A stretch of 64,000 nt of DNA from Halobacillus litoralis (GCF_020524025.1 NZ_JAIVKN010000001.1:1178001-1242000); one strand, 5' to 3'. Numbered from the stretch's first letter, positions 34,315 to 43,229 are shown. Notes: generated by a model from the sequence alone, not told the origin. Numbers and translations are program-made.

Positions 34315-35366
34315 ACGCTTTCACCCACCTTCACTGTTAACAACTGTTGAGCCATATCCCGTGCAAATCTGTCCTCATGCTGATCAGCTGTGGCGGAAAG
34401 GATCTCCTGACCATCCGGCAGTCGTCTTAAAGCTTCACAAGCTGCGTACCGAACCCACCATTCACCATCTCCTGCCAAGGTCAGCAGGATATCTTTGGCT
34501 TGAGATATCTTTAATATACCGGCCAGCTTTGCAGCGTACATACGCTCTTCCCACAGAGGTGAATGATAATACTTCTCCAATAATGATAGATCGGAACATG
34601 CGCACATTTCTGTTAAGCTTTTTAATGCTTTTAAGCGAAGCTCCTTCGAGGGAAAGTGAAGCCTTGTCTCTACAAAGTCAAGATAATCAGAATCTCCTTT
34701 TTCTCCGCAGAAGGTGATTAATCCGATGTGAACATTGTAAGGTACACGACCAGCTTCATCATTTATAATTTGGATCATTTGGTAAATGAAGTCTTTCGGA
34801 AACCGATAAAGCATCTGTTTCACTAATCTCTGAGGCAGATCATTTTGATTTAAAAGAACACGGATCATCCTCTCATCTCGGAAGGAGGCCAGTACCCGTA
34901 ACGTTTGACGATACTCTTCATCTATATTCTCCAATCGAAGGAAGTGATGATAAACCTCCTCTTTTAAATCTGCCATTTGAAAATCTTCTAAGTAATAAAG
35001 CGTATTTACCCGTTGTGACCAGCTTCCTTGATGTAAGTATTTTTTATATGGATTGGATAAGTATTTATGAGCAGCTTCCTGTACTCTTGTTGTTTCTACG
35101 TCGCCCTTTACCTCGTCAACTACTTTATTAAGGATGCGTTCGATAACTTGAACGCGCTCAGAAGGATTAGACGGAAGTTCAGGCTCATCCTGTTTATCGT
35201 AAAAAAGGAACGCCCAATAGTCGGCTTCAAGTCGTATTAAATGCCTTTGTATGGTCAGTTCCATATTTATTTTACTAGATTTCTTTACAAGGAGATTGAC
35301 AAGTAAAGCCAGCTGTATCAACACCAAACCAGCAATAATCCATACCACTGTTTCAACCACTTCCAT
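34311..35366 (-). CDS. Membrane-anchored HEAT-repeat protein
   Basis: 351 residues. One N-terminal membrane helix (about 8-28) is followed by a soluble alpha-helical region; the second half holds HEAT/armadillo-like repeats (L-R-L-K-A-L-K-S-L, W-E-E-R-M-Y-A-A-K-L-A, W-W-V-R-Y-A-A-C-E-A-L). Such repeats form a scaffold for protein binding. Tight coupling to the GT2 gene (ATGA overlap) suggests it is a partner or assembly factor for the synthase. The ATG at 35366 is preceded by AGAAGG; a GTG six bases upstream lies too close to the site. Confidence 0.75.
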   Translation of the reverse strand: MEVVETVVWIIAGLVLIQLALLVNLLVKKSSKINMELTIQRHLIRLEADYWAFLFYDKQDEPELPSNPSERVQVIERILNKVVDEVKGDVETTRVQEAAHKYLSNPYKKYLHQGSWSQRVNTLYYLEDFQMADLKEEVYHHFLRLENIDEEYRQTLRVLASFRDERMIRVLLNQNDLPQRLVKQMLYRFPKDFIYQMIQIINDEAGRVPYNVHIGLITFCGEKGDSDYLDFVETRLHFPSKELRLKALKSLTEMCACSDLSLLEKYYHSPLWEERMYAAKLAGILKISQAKDILLTLAGDGEWWVRYAACEALRRLPDGQEILSATADQHEDRFARDMAQQLLTVKVGESV

Positions 35367-35554
35367 CCTCACCTTCTACTTTCCATTATAATGAACAAAA
35401 AAAGCACAGCTTCTTCTATTTAACCTGGTAAGTACCATCAATTATATCATGTCACAATGTCAGACCACCCCACCTTTGACTTCTAATAACCATAAAAACT
35501 CTTACGCTATATCTTACTAATAAATAAAACCCGCCTTATGGCAAGTTTTCCTAT

Positions 35555-36013
35555 TTAAACATCTGGATGTAGGGCTTCCTTTTCCACACGATCGACAAAT
35601 TCCTGAACAACCTTGTCGTTGCCTTTTTTATTTGCAAGCTTCATCATTGCCCGCGCTATAAGATTCACCCCTTTGTTCTGCCCGGCATAAATGATCTTTG
35701 TCTCGGTTTCCCCTATCTTTTCCAAAGTAAAAGATGCCTTGACCTCAAACGCTCCACCAATGACAAATGTGATTGTTTTATGTTTTCGCTCCGCATGATC
35801 TTCATAAGCTAGTGTTTCAACAGTATATGTTTCAAGGCGCTTCCCTTCTCTATACGTCTGGCGGTGTTTAGCACCAGCCTCTGTTTCACTTCCTTCAATA
35901 AGTTCATGCTCTTCCACTTTCGGCATAATCCGTTTTATATTACGATCAGCAAATAATTCCCAAACCTGATCAATCGGAGCCTCAATCTTTTTTTCTTTTT
36001 CCCATTGGATCAT
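35555..36013 (-). CDS. SRPBCC-family protein (polyketide cyclase/CoxG-like)
   Basis: 152 residues with the START-like fold: I-E-A-P-I-D-Q-V-W-E-L-F near the start and a long C-terminal helix. These proteins bind hydrophobic ligands; function is not predictable. AAGGAGG precedes the ATG. An open frame directly upstream on the same strand (36297-36010) overlaps the start by four bases but lacks protein-like composition. Confidence 0.75.
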   Translation of the reverse strand: MIQWEKEKKIEAPIDQVWELFADRNIKRIMPKVEEHELIEGSETEAGAKHRQTYREGKRLETYTVETLAYEDHAERKHKTITFVIGGAFEVKASFTLEKIGETETKIIYAGQNKGVNLIARAMMKLANKKGNDKVVQEFVDRVEKEALHPDV

Positions 36014-36419
36014 TCTTCTTCCTCCTTGTAAGCTGATAAAAACTGTGTAGTTTCTATTTTGAGTGGATTCGATATCATTTCTGCAGACATACCGATCAAA
36101 TGCAGAATGTATCCCCTGCTTCCTCTAGTAAACCGCGCAGCGCACCTTAGAGTCAACCTGAGTTTGACCAGAACTCTTGTATTACTGAGGCTTTTTTCAT
36201 TTATTGTTTCTTTGGTAATCATAAATGCATACCTTATAGACGTGTTATTTTTTATTAATGACTCCCAAAATTTGGTCGCGAAGACCGTCTTCACCATTTA
36301 TTGACTCCTCATTTCAAAAAATCAACACCTTGACTGAAATAAAATATTTTTAACCATAATGATCTAACTTTCAACAGTATGGTACATAATTAATTCCAGC
36401 TAAGTTTTTGATATTCCCC
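36014..36419. other. Intergenic region with no convincing gene
   Basis: About 400 bases between the SRPBCC gene and the mnt promoter. Overlapping frames exist on both strands (minus 36297-36010, plus 36059-36304), but neither has a ribosome binding site or a recognised domain. The minus frame ends inside the SRPBCC start region, so a decayed or very short upstream gene cannot be excluded. Confidence 0.4.
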
Positions 36420-36448
36420 TTGACTTTTTATGGTTTAATCTATATATT
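36420..36448 (+). promoter_or_regulatory. Sigma-A promoter of the Mn transporter operon
   Basis: TTGACT (36420-36425), 17-base spacer and TATATT (36443-36448). The -10 overlaps the first base of the MntR box, a typical repressor position. Confidence 0.75.
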
Positions 36449-36464
36449 TTGCACTAAGGAAACT
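36448..36464 (+). promoter_or_regulatory. MntR box 1
   Basis: TTTGCACTAAGGAAACT matches the B. subtilis MntR operator pattern (TTTGC-x-T-x-AGGAAA type). It starts at the -10 element, so manganese-loaded MntR would block transcription start. Confidence 0.8.
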
Positions 36465-36542
36465 TTTTGAGCGCTCATCAAATTTGTCAACTTTTCAAGC
36501 CGAAGCCCATATAGTAAAGGGTAAAAAATTTTTTATCCAAAA

Positions 36543-36559
36543 GTTGCACCAAGGAAATT
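36543..36559 (+). promoter_or_regulatory. MntR box 2
   Basis: GTTGCACCAAGGAAATT, a second copy of the same pattern about 95 bases downstream of the first and 105 bases before the ATPase start. It may act as a roadblock or control a second start site. Confidence 0.65.
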
Positions 36560-36664
36560 TATATGCGTATTACAAATTTTCATGAAAATATGCCAAAAAA
36601 ATGAATGCAACCTAACTTGTTAAGGTGAATTAAAGATTGTCCTACAAATAAGAGGAGGAAAAGT

Positions 36665-37405
36665 ATGAAGTATGCAGCCATCTCTATAAAAGACCTTCAT
36701 GTTTCCTATTATGGAAATGAAGCCATTAAAGGAGTCAGTTTATCCGTCAACCCGGGAAACCTTGTAGGAATCATCGGTCCTAACGGTGCTGGGAAATCCA
36801 CGTTTTTGAAAGCGTTGCTCAATCTTATTCCAAAAGATAAAGGCGACGTAATGGTTCTCGGCAAGTCGATTAATGAAGTAAGGAAAAAGATTGCTTATGT
36901 TCCCCAAAGAAATGATATTGATTGGGATTTTCCAATTACTGTTCTTGATGCGGTACTTCTTGGAACATATCCAAATCTCAAGCTCTTCAGGCGGCCAAAG
37001 AAAAAAGACAAATTATGGGCTATGGAATGCCTCGAACGTGTAGGTATGGAAGAATTCAGCAAGAGACAAATCGGGGAATTATCCGGCGGACAACAGCAGC
37101 GTGTTTTCCTCGCCAGAGCACTCGCTCAAAACGCTGAAGTATTTTTTCTTGATGAACCATTTGTGGGTGTGGATGTCTCAAGTGAAGAAACAATTGTCAA
37201 GATCCTTAAAGAATTATGCTGGCAAGGAAAAACGGTCATTGTGGTCCATCATGACCTCAGTAAAGCTAATGATTATTTCAATCAACTTATATTGCTGAAT
37301 AAAGAGTTGATTGGCTTTGGTGCAGTCAGTGAAGTCTTCCAGACGGACATTATTGAAAGAGCCTACAAAAGTCAGTTTGCATTTATGAATGAGATGGGAG
37401 TGTAG
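36665..37405 (+). CDS. mntB: Manganese ABC transporter, ATP-binding protein
   Basis: 246 residues with Walker A G-P-N-G-A-G-K-S (about 39-46), Q-loop P-Q-R-N-D-I-D-W, signature L-S-G-G-Q-Q-Q-R and Walker B V-F-F-L-D-E-P-F, then the H-loop histidines V-V-H-H-D. The D-I-D-W segment after the Q-loop is typical of the Mn/Zn/Fe chelate (cluster A-I) importers. Two MntR boxes upstream point to manganese. The permease ATG follows five bases after the stop. Confidence 0.92.
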   Translation: MKYAAISIKDLHVSYYGNEAIKGVSLSVNPGNLVGIIGPNGAGKSTFLKALLNLIPKDKGDVMVLGKSINEVRKKIAYVPQRNDIDWDFPITVLDAVLLGTYPNLKLFRRPKKKDKLWAMECLERVGMEEFSKRQIGELSGGQQQRVFLARALAQNAEVFFLDEPFVGVDVSSEETIVKILKELCWQGKTVIVVHHDLSKANDYFNQLILLNKELIGFGAVSEVFQTDIIERAYKSQFAFMNEMGV

Positions 37406-37410
37406 AAGGA

Positions 37411-38268
37411 ATGGCTTTTATTGAAGCAGTCATGCAGTATGGCTTTCTACAAAAAGCGTTACTTACATCCGTTATGGTCGGCATTATCTGCGGCGTTATC
37501 GGTTGTTTCATTATCCTTAGAGGTATGGCGCTGATGGGAGATGCGATATCTCATGCCGTGTTACCAGGCGTTGCGATTTCATATATGCTGGGAATTAATT
37601 TCTTTTTTGGTGCTGTGTTCAGTGGTGTGCTCACTGCTATTGCTATTGGTTTTGTTACTCAGAACAGCCGTATCAAACATGATACATCTATAGGAATCAT
37701 GTTCACAGCAGCTTTCGCTGCAGGGATTATCGTGATTACAATGTTGAAAAGCAGCACAGATTTATATCATATATTGTTTGGTAACGTGCTTGCCGTACGA
37801 TCATCGGATATGTGGATCACTCTAGCGATTGGGCTTTTTGTTTTAGGTGCGGTTTACCTCTTTTATAAAGAATTATTGGTTACTTCCTTCGATGAAACGA
37901 TGGGAGCAGCTTATGGCCTTCCAGTCCGAATGATTCACTATTTCCTTATGACATTACTGACAATGGTAACAGTCGCTTCTCTGCAAACCGTCGGAATTGT
38001 ATTAGTGGTAGCGATGCTGATCACACCAGCTGCTGCTGCCTACTTATTAACCGAGCGTTTATCTATCATGATCTTTCTCTCAGCTGGAATCGGGGTCACC
38101 TCTGCTGTCGTCGGACTTTATTTCAGCTTTACTTACAATCTAGCTTCAGGAGCTACCATTGTAATGGCAGCTACAGCCATTTTTATCTTGGTTTTCTTAT
38201 TCTCTCCAAAGCACGGTTTGTTATGGAAAATGTTAAAAGTCCGGAAAAAAAGAGCTTCTCTTATTTAG
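37411..38268 (+). CDS. mntC: Manganese ABC transporter, permease
   Basis: 285 residues, about eight membrane helices, ABC-3 family. The conserved start G-F-L-Q-K-A-L-L-T-S, M-G-D-A-I-S-H-A-V-L-P-G and T-P-A-A-A-A-Y-L-L segments are present. B. subtilis mntABCD has two permease genes; here one is present, so the permease is probably a homodimer. It lies directly after the ATPase gene, with a GGGAG site inside the end of that gene. Confidence 0.92.
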   Translation: MAFIEAVMQYGFLQKALLTSVMVGIICGVIGCFIILRGMALMGDAISHAVLPGVAISYMLGINFFFGAVFSGVLTAIAIGFVTQNSRIKHDTSIGIMFTAAFAAGIIVITMLKSSTDLYHILFGNVLAVRSSDMWITLAIGLFVLGAVYLFYKELLVTSFDETMGAAYGLPVRMIHYFLMTLLTMVTVASLQTVGIVLVVAMLITPAAAAYLLTERLSIMIFLSAGIGVTSAVVGLYFSFTYNLASGATIVMAATAIFILVFLFSPKHGLLWKMLKVRKKRASLI

Positions 38269-38459
38269 AATTGCATGCTCAACGGACTAAACCTACAAAC
38301 ATCATACCGGTTGGACAATAACGAAGGAGACGCTCCGTTCTTCTCTAATAAGCTTGATTTGGCCTGTGTTCGAACGTGATGGGTCATCTCTTGAATCTAA
38401 TAGCAATATACTGTTTAAGGCAACAAAAATAACGAAAAATCACTAAAGGGGAAGATAGA

Positions 38460-39410
38460 ATGCTTAAGAAAAAGTTTTTATTTTTAGCAGCTGCTCTCAT
38501 CACTCTCATACTCCTGGCTGCCTGTGGCAGTCAAGGAGCAAATGGAACAAATAATGAAGATGACGGAAAAGTTCAAGTAGTCACCACCTATTCTATCGTT
38601 TACGACATCGTTAAAAACGTTGGGGGAGATTTAGTTGATATCCATAGTCTGGCTCCAATTGGTTCCAACCCTCACGAGTATGATCCACTGCCGGAAGATG
38701 TGAAGAAAACGACCGATGCTGAAGCTGTGTTCTACAATGGCTTAAACCTTGAGGCAGGGAATTCATGGTTCAACAAATTGATGGAAACGGGCGGAAAAGA
38801 AGGTGAAGATGCACCTGTCTTCTTAATGAGTGAAGGTGTTGAGGCTATGTACTTAACATCTGAAGGTAATGAAGGAGAAGAAGACCCTCATGCCTGGTTA
38901 GATATTCGTAATGGTATTAAATATGCCGAAAATGCAAGAGACGGCCTTATCAAAGTAGATCCTGAAAATAAAGAAGTTTATGAAAAAAATGCAGAAGAAT
39001 ATATTGCTGAACTTCAAGAACTACATGACTCAGCTGTTGAGCAATTTAACGAAATCCCTAAAGATGAGCGTGTCCTTGTTACAAGTGAAGGTGCCTTTAA
39101 ATACTTTAGTGATGCCTACGGATTCCAAGCTGAGTACATTTGGGAAATCAACCAGGAAAATCAAGGAACCCCTGATCAAATCACAAGAATTGTAGATATT
39201 ATTAATGACAAGAAAATCACAGGGTTATTCTTAGAAACCAGTATTGACCCTAGAAGCATGGAAGCTGTATCCAATGAAACGGATGTACCTATTATGGGTA
39301 AAGTGTTTACAGACTCCCTGGCTGAGCCTGGTGAAGATGGAGATACGTATATTTCCATGATGAAATGGAATATAAAGACCATTAAGGACGGATTAACAGA
39401 CGGAAAATAA
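38460..39410 (+). CDS. mntA: Manganese ABC transporter, substrate-binding lipoprotein
   Basis: 316 residues. Lipoprotein signal with lipobox L-A-A-C (C22). Metal ligands of the cluster A-I (PsaA/TroA) binding proteins are seen: the histidine in N-P-H-E-Y, the histidine in D-P-H-A-W-L-D, the glutamate in T-S-E-G-A-F and the aspartate in S-I-D-P-R-S. No His-rich loop, which argues for Mn over Zn. It lies 191 bases after the permease; the gap has no obvious promoter. A terminator follows. Confidence 0.92.
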   Translation: MLKKKFLFLAAALITLILLAACGSQGANGTNNEDDGKVQVVTTYSIVYDIVKNVGGDLVDIHSLAPIGSNPHEYDPLPEDVKKTTDAEAVFYNGLNLEAGNSWFNKLMETGGKEGEDAPVFLMSEGVEAMYLTSEGNEGEEDPHAWLDIRNGIKYAENARDGLIKVDPENKEVYEKNAEEYIAELQELHDSAVEQFNEIPKDERVLVTSEGAFKYFSDAYGFQAEYIWEINQENQGTPDQITRIVDIINDKKITGLFLETSIDPRSMEAVSNETDVPIMGKVFTDSLAEPGEDGDTYISMMKWNIKTIKDGLTDGK

Positions 39411-39419
39411 AACGCGAAG

Positions 39420-39448
39420 ACACAACCTCAATATAAATGAGGTTGTGT
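39420..39448 (+). terminator. Terminator of the Mn transporter operon
   Basis: 11-bp stem (ACACAACCTCA and complement) with a 7-base loop, followed by a T-rich tract to about 39459. Confidence 0.85.
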
Positions 39449-39637
39449 TTTCTTTTTTTCCAACTATTATCTATACATACCTATGAGGAGGTCCTTTTAA
39501 AGCGCATATTCCATCTTTTTTTATCGAGTTAATGAGAGGATAAAATAAATGGAACGATTAAAATGTTAGGATTCCAGTTATTCGTGGTATATAGAGTGTG
39601 GAAAGACAACCATGAATCTTTAGGAGGAAATAAACTG

Positions 39638-40306
39638 ATGAGTAAACGTATTCTAATGGTCGTAACCAATCACACCAAAATTACTGAAGAACATAAGACT
39701 GGATTATGGTTAGAGGAGTTTGCCGCTCCTTATAACATGTTTAAGGAGCAGGGTTATGATGTTCGTGTAACTTCTATTTCCGGCGGGAAAGTGGAATTAG
39801 ATCCGAACAGTATACCTGAAGAAGAAACTTCCCAGTGGAATGAAGCAGAAAAACAACTGGAAGATACCGAAGCTTTAACGAAGGAAATCGCTGATGAAAA
39901 TTATGACGCCATTTTCCTACCCGGCGGACATGGAACGATGTTCGACTTCCCTGATAGTGAAGAGCTTCAATACGCTCTTCAGCAATTCGCTGAAAACGAC
40001 AAAGTCATCAGTGCTGTATGCCATGGACCTGCCGGCCTGGTTAATGCAACATATTCTGATGGGACACCAATCGTGAAAGGAAAAACCGTCAACGGTTTCA
40101 CTGATGAAGAAGAACGCGGGATGGAACTGGACAGTTATATGCCTTTCCTTTTAGAAAGCAAACTGCGTGAAAAAGGAGCAGAGTTCGTACGAGGCGACAA
40201 CTGGTCTGATTATTCTGTACGGGATGGCAAATTGGTGACCGGACAAAACCCTATGTCCAGTGAAAGTACTGCTCAAAAAGTCATCGAAGTTCTGGAAGAA
40301 TTTTAA
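39638..40306 (+). CDS. DJ-1/PfpI-family protein (Hsp31-type)
   Basis: 222 residues. The nucleophile elbow is A-V-C128-H129-G-P-A-G, and an early acid, E27 in L-E-E-F-A-A-P-Y, completes the usual Glu-Cys-His set. The L-W-x-E-E-F and N-G-F-T-D-E-E-E signatures resemble yeast Hsp31 and related glutathione-independent glyoxalase III/chaperone proteins that handle methylglyoxal. The ATG at 39638 follows TAGGAGG; a longer reading from 39563 lacks such a site. Confidence 0.88.
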   Translation: MSKRILMVVTNHTKITEEHKTGLWLEEFAAPYNMFKEQGYDVRVTSISGGKVELDPNSIPEEETSQWNEAEKQLEDTEALTKEIADENYDAIFLPGGHGTMFDFPDSEELQYALQQFAENDKVISAVCHGPAGLVNATYSDGTPIVKGKTVNGFTDEEERGMELDSYMPFLLESKLREKGAEFVRGDNWSDYSVRDGKLVTGQNPMSSESTAQKVIEVLEEF

Positions 40307-40331
40307 TAAAACTATTAAAGGTAAATAAGAT

Positions 40332-40365
40332 AAAAGGGATCTTCTTAAGAAAGAAGATCCCTTTT
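40332..40365. terminator. Bidirectional terminator
   Basis: 15-bp perfect stem (AAAAGGGATCTTCTT and complement) with an AAGA loop after the DJ-1-type gene. Confidence 0.85.
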
Positions 40366-40575
40366 ATCTGTCTTTGTTAAAGCTGAATGGTGATATTATG
40401 TAAAAAAACTTCTATATTTGATTCGAACAGGAACCAACAATAGACTTTCACAGAGCCTCTTCATTTGATAAACAAGATTTTTATGTAATAAATCACCATT
40501 CACCCCGTTTTATTCAAAGGCTACATACCTATAAAATGTACAAACCCCCTCGTATCCCCTTCTACTCATTTTACT

Positions 40576-41007
40576 TTATACACTATTTTTAAATACATAA
40601 CTTACACGCTTATAGTCCATCTTTTCTTCATAAAACCGGTGAGCACTTTTTCTTGATAAACCAGAGGACAGAGCCACAGTTTCATAACCATTACCTGCTG
40701 CCCATTTCTCAACAAAATTTAAAAGTTCTTTTCCATACCCATTCGAGCGCACACTTTTCTTTGTTACAAGATCGCACACCCACACAAACCTTCCATAATA
40801 AAGCGTAGTCATCTCCTTAAATCCTATGACCGAAAATAGTTCATTGTTTAAGAACAACCCATAAAGGTGATACCGATCAACTTTCCCGGCTTCTTTAACG
40901 AGATCCACATACGTTTCTTCGTCCAGATGAGTACGAAGCTCTTTCATGACACTATAAGCAGAACGGATGTCAATTTCATTCTCTATCTTTTGCACTTCTA
41001 TGGACAT
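40576..41007 (-). CDS. GNAT-family N-acetyltransferase
   Basis: 143 residues with the GNAT fold: the acetyl-CoA pyrophosphate loop is V-R-S-N-G-Y-G-K-E-L-L near residue 85, followed by A-L-S-S-G and H-R-F-Y-E-E-K. Substrate unknown. The ATG immediately follows the stop codon of a 45-residue membrane-anchored protein gene, and its ribosome binding site AAGGGAG lies inside that gene. Confidence 0.85.
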   Translation of the reverse strand: MSIEVQKIENEIDIRSAYSVMKELRTHLDEETYVDLVKEAGKVDRYHLYGLFLNNELFSVIGFKEMTTLYYGRFVWVCDLVTKKSVRSNGYGKELLNFVEKWAAGNGYETVALSSGLSRKSAHRFYEEKMDYKRVSYVFKNSV

Positions 41008-41145
41008 TCACTCCCTTCTTTCATTGGTTTGTCTTTCTAATAATTCAATTATTCTATCATTCTGTTTGATCATTCGTTTATTTTGACTACGGAGTTTTGT
41101 GAAATCAAACAAAAAAACTAGTAGAATGACAGCTATCAAGATCAT
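41008..41145 (-). CDS. 45-residue single-helix membrane peptide
   Basis: The frame begins with ATG 41145 after GGAGAGG and reads M-I-L-I-A-V-I-L-L-V-F-L-F-D, one membrane helix, followed by a charged tail rich in Q, N, K, R and E that ends E-R-R-E. Its stop codon abuts the ATG of the GNAT gene (TGA then ATG), which argues for a real two-gene operon with coupled translation. Similar small membrane proteins with a charged coil tail are common in Bacillaceae, but I do not recognise a named family. Confidence 0.6.
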   Translation of the reverse strand: MILIAVILLVFLFDFTKLRSQNKRMIKQNDRIIELLERQTNERRE

Positions 41146-41205
41146 ACATTGCCTCTCCTTTACCATGGGTGCTTTACGTCATACCCCTTGAATCCTCTTT
41201 TCCCT

Positions 41206-41388
41206 TTACGTGAAACTCATACTTGTATAGATGACAATTGCAGCGACTATAAAGCTAAATAGAAAAAGACCTTTTTGCAGACGGGTCCATTTCTGCATCC
41301 AGCCCCAACGCTTTCGATCCACATCAAACCAGAGGTAATCAACCACCACACTTAACACAATAATGACGGCAGCAATGGAAACGTTCAT
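41206..41388 (-). CDS. Small two-helix membrane protein
   Basis: 60 residues: a helix at about 3-20, a basic/aromatic loop (D-R-K-R-W-G-W-M-Q-K-W) and a second helix near the C-terminus. The ATG at 41388 follows AAGGAGGA at seven bases. It begins 11 bases after the stop of the upstream lipoprotein gene, so the two are co-transcribed. No family recognised. Confidence 0.65.
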   Translation of the reverse strand: MNVSIAAVIIVLSVVVDYLWFDVDRKRWGWMQKWTRLQKGLFLFSFIVAAIVIYTSMSFT

Positions 41389-41399
41389 GCCATTCCTCC

Positions 41400-41834
41400 T
41401 TATTCCGATACATTTATTGTAATCGTTCCAAAAAGTTGATCTCCAACGTAGGCATCTAAGTGCCACTTCCCTGAATCGGGTAAACTCATGATAGAAGGTA
41501 TATGAGCATCCGCACCATTATTTGGACCACCCAGTCCATCTGCTTCTACAACCGTTATCGTCCTACCGGTTTCTTCCTGCTTTCCTTCCACACGAAAAGA
41601 CCCTTTCAACTCTTCATCGTCTCCCCAAAAATGCCACATATACTTTTGCTCCTCCTGTGCAGAAAAAGAAGCTTTAATAAAACCGATCTTCCCTTTCTGA
41701 CCAAGCATCGTATAAGAACCAGACTCAAATGTTTCGGTCTCCTTAATGGCAGATCCTCCGTTTTCAGGTTCGTTTGTTTGACAGCCTAAGATTATACACA
41801 GCAAAACAATTGGAACAACAAACTTCAACTTCAA
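41400..41834 (-). CDS. Lipoprotein, DUF4871-like
   Basis: 144 residues with a lipoprotein signal (lipobox I-L-G-C, C18). The mature part contains G-Q-K-G-K-I-G-F-I-K and K-Y-M-W-H-F-W-G, which resemble B. subtilis YhfM-like lipoproteins (DUF4871); this is from memory and moderate. Anchored on the outside of the membrane; function unknown. It shares an operon with the small membrane protein downstream. Confidence 0.7.
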   Translation of the reverse strand: MKLKFVVPIVLLCIILGCQTNEPENGGSAIKETETFESGSYTMLGQKGKIGFIKASFSAQEEQKYMWHFWGDDEELKGSFRVEGKQEETGRTITVVEADGLGGPNNGADAHIPSIMSLPDSGKWHLDAYVGDQLFGTITINVSE

Positions 41835-41962
41835 TGCATCCCTCCTAGCATGATTTACTCACAATCCATCTCTAAAAACTATTATACCAAAATTTTCTAA
41901 GTGAGTAATTCTTCCAAACAGAAAAGGATGCTCTCAAGCAGATCCTGCAATAAAGACAAACA

Positions 41963-41999
41963 AAAACTCTTCCTATTACGTCCATTAAGGAAGAGTTTT
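41963..41999 (-). terminator. Terminator of spoVIF
   Basis: 12-bp stem (AAAACTCTTCCT and complement) with a 13-base loop, directly after the minus-strand stop at 42010; the left arm supplies the T tract. Confidence 0.7.
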
Positions 42000-42009
42000 C
42001 ACCAGTTTG

Positions 42010-42255
42010 TTATTTCTTTTTCTTCATCATTTTTTCAATCGATGATAAATCTTTTGGCACATTGCCATCTAGAATGGCTTTTACAATCATGTCTTCTTTC
42101 TGTTTAGAAACAGGTCGGTTGGCTAGTGCAGATACTTTTTTAATAACTTTTCGAATGGTTTTTTCATCTTTGAAGTCTGCCCCCTGCAAAGATTGAGCAA
42201 GCTTAAAGACTTCATCCATTTTGACACCTGTTTTCTTTTCAAATTTATCGAACAA
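42010..42255 (-). CDS. spoVIF: Stage VI sporulation protein F
   Basis: 81 residues, matching the SpoVIF (YjcC) pattern: F-D-K-F-E-K-K-T-G-V-K opening, A-D-F-K-D-E-K-T-I-R middle and a lysine-rich end. In B. subtilis it is made under sigma-K in the mother cell and is needed for coat assembly and late resistance. I place the start at TTG 42255 because an upstream in-frame TTG lies inside the AAGGAGG site itself; this gives the expected M-F-D-K opening. Confidence 0.82.
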   Translation of the reverse strand: MFDKFEKKTGVKMDEVFKLAQSLQGADFKDEKTIRKVIKKVSALANRPVSKQKEDMIVKAILDGNVPKDLSSIEKMMKKKK

Positions 42256-42380
42256 AAAGGTCAACCTCCTTCACGTTTTCATAGAACTCCTAAGTATCCT
42301 ATGAAAAGTGAAAGAAACACGTATCAGCAGTTGTCCCGATTTCTCCTAAAACGCAGGTTTGATGTAACTTAAATAAACAA

Positions 42381-43229
42381 TCAGGGAAAAGACGAGCCAT
42401 TGAGTAATGTCTTTCCATCCTTCTTCAGCATGGTCCTTAAACTCTCTTCCGGGTGAGCATTATGATAGGATTCAATAATCTTATATCCAAGCTGATACCC
42501 ACTCCACTTTGGTAATCCTTTTCTATTACTTCCATAAAGGAAGTCGAGGTGGTTTTTCTGACCTCTGTTCTTAAGGGAAGGACGGAATTTACTTTTCCAT
42601 AATTCCTCTAATTTTTCATCCTTGTATTGTTTTGTCCAAGGAGCGGTGTACGCCCCGCCATATAAGGTGTAAACCGCATACTCTCCTAATCCTTCGATCA
42701 CCAGAGACTCCAGCAGGGACACATGATTCAAATTTATTCCTTTTTCTGTTAAACGGCACACATGATTGTATTCATGGGCTAGTACAGCTTTCCAATCATC
42801 CTTTTTTACTGGTTTGCCGTAGAATAGATAAATTGCTTCTTTAAAAGCTACTCCTCCCTTATTCTCATGTTCCCTCCTATGAAATAACCCACCTTCATTA
42901 AATGGATAAACATACAAAGGAACCTCCGGACCCTGCCACTCTCTCTTTAACCTTTGATATTCCTGATCTATTTTTTGAAAGAGACCCTCGATCTTCCATT
43001 GCGTCACAAGCTCCTGAGCTCTTCTCCACGCTTCCGGTTTAAACAAGCCATAACTTAGTAAAAGCGAATGAATATCATCTTTTGAAAGCTCCTTAAGAGG
43101 ATGATCACTGGTTTGACACAAAATTTCCTTTTGAAGATCATATGAAGATTGAAACAGCCGCTTCTTCCTGGATTCCTTTATAAACTCGTTCAGCACTCTG
43201 TGTGTATCCACAACTCCCAATATTACCAT
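42381..43229 (-). CDS. YjaZ-like DUF2268 putative zinc metallopeptidase
   Basis: About 282 residues. The zinc motif is H-E-Y-N-H (152-156) and a likely third ligand is E180 in V-I-E-G-L-G-E-Y, so the enzyme is probably active. No signal peptide, so cytosolic. Substrate unknown. The start is uncertain: the ATG at 43229 has no spacing from GAAGGG, and a TTG at 43220 sits at a better distance. It lies between two sporulation genes. Confidence 0.8.
   Translation of the reverse strand: MVILGVVDTHRVLNEFIKESRKKRLFQSSYDLQKEILCQTSDHPLKELSKDDIHSLLLSYGLFKPEAWRRAQELVTQWKIEGLFQKIDQEYQRLKREWQGPEVPLYVYPFNEGGLFHRREHENKGGVAFKEAIYLFYGKPVKKDDWKAVLAHEYNHVCRLTEKGINLNHVSLLESLVIEGLGEYAVYTLYGGAYTAPWTKQYKDEKLEELWKSKFRPSLKNRGQKNHLDFLYGSNRKGLPKWSGYQLGYKIIESYHNAHPEESLRTMLKKDGKTLLNGSSFP

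Noticed and set aside
36010-36297. Frame of 95 codons upstream of the SRPBCC gene
   Set aside because: No ribosome binding site, composition unlike a protein, and it overlaps the next start by four bases.
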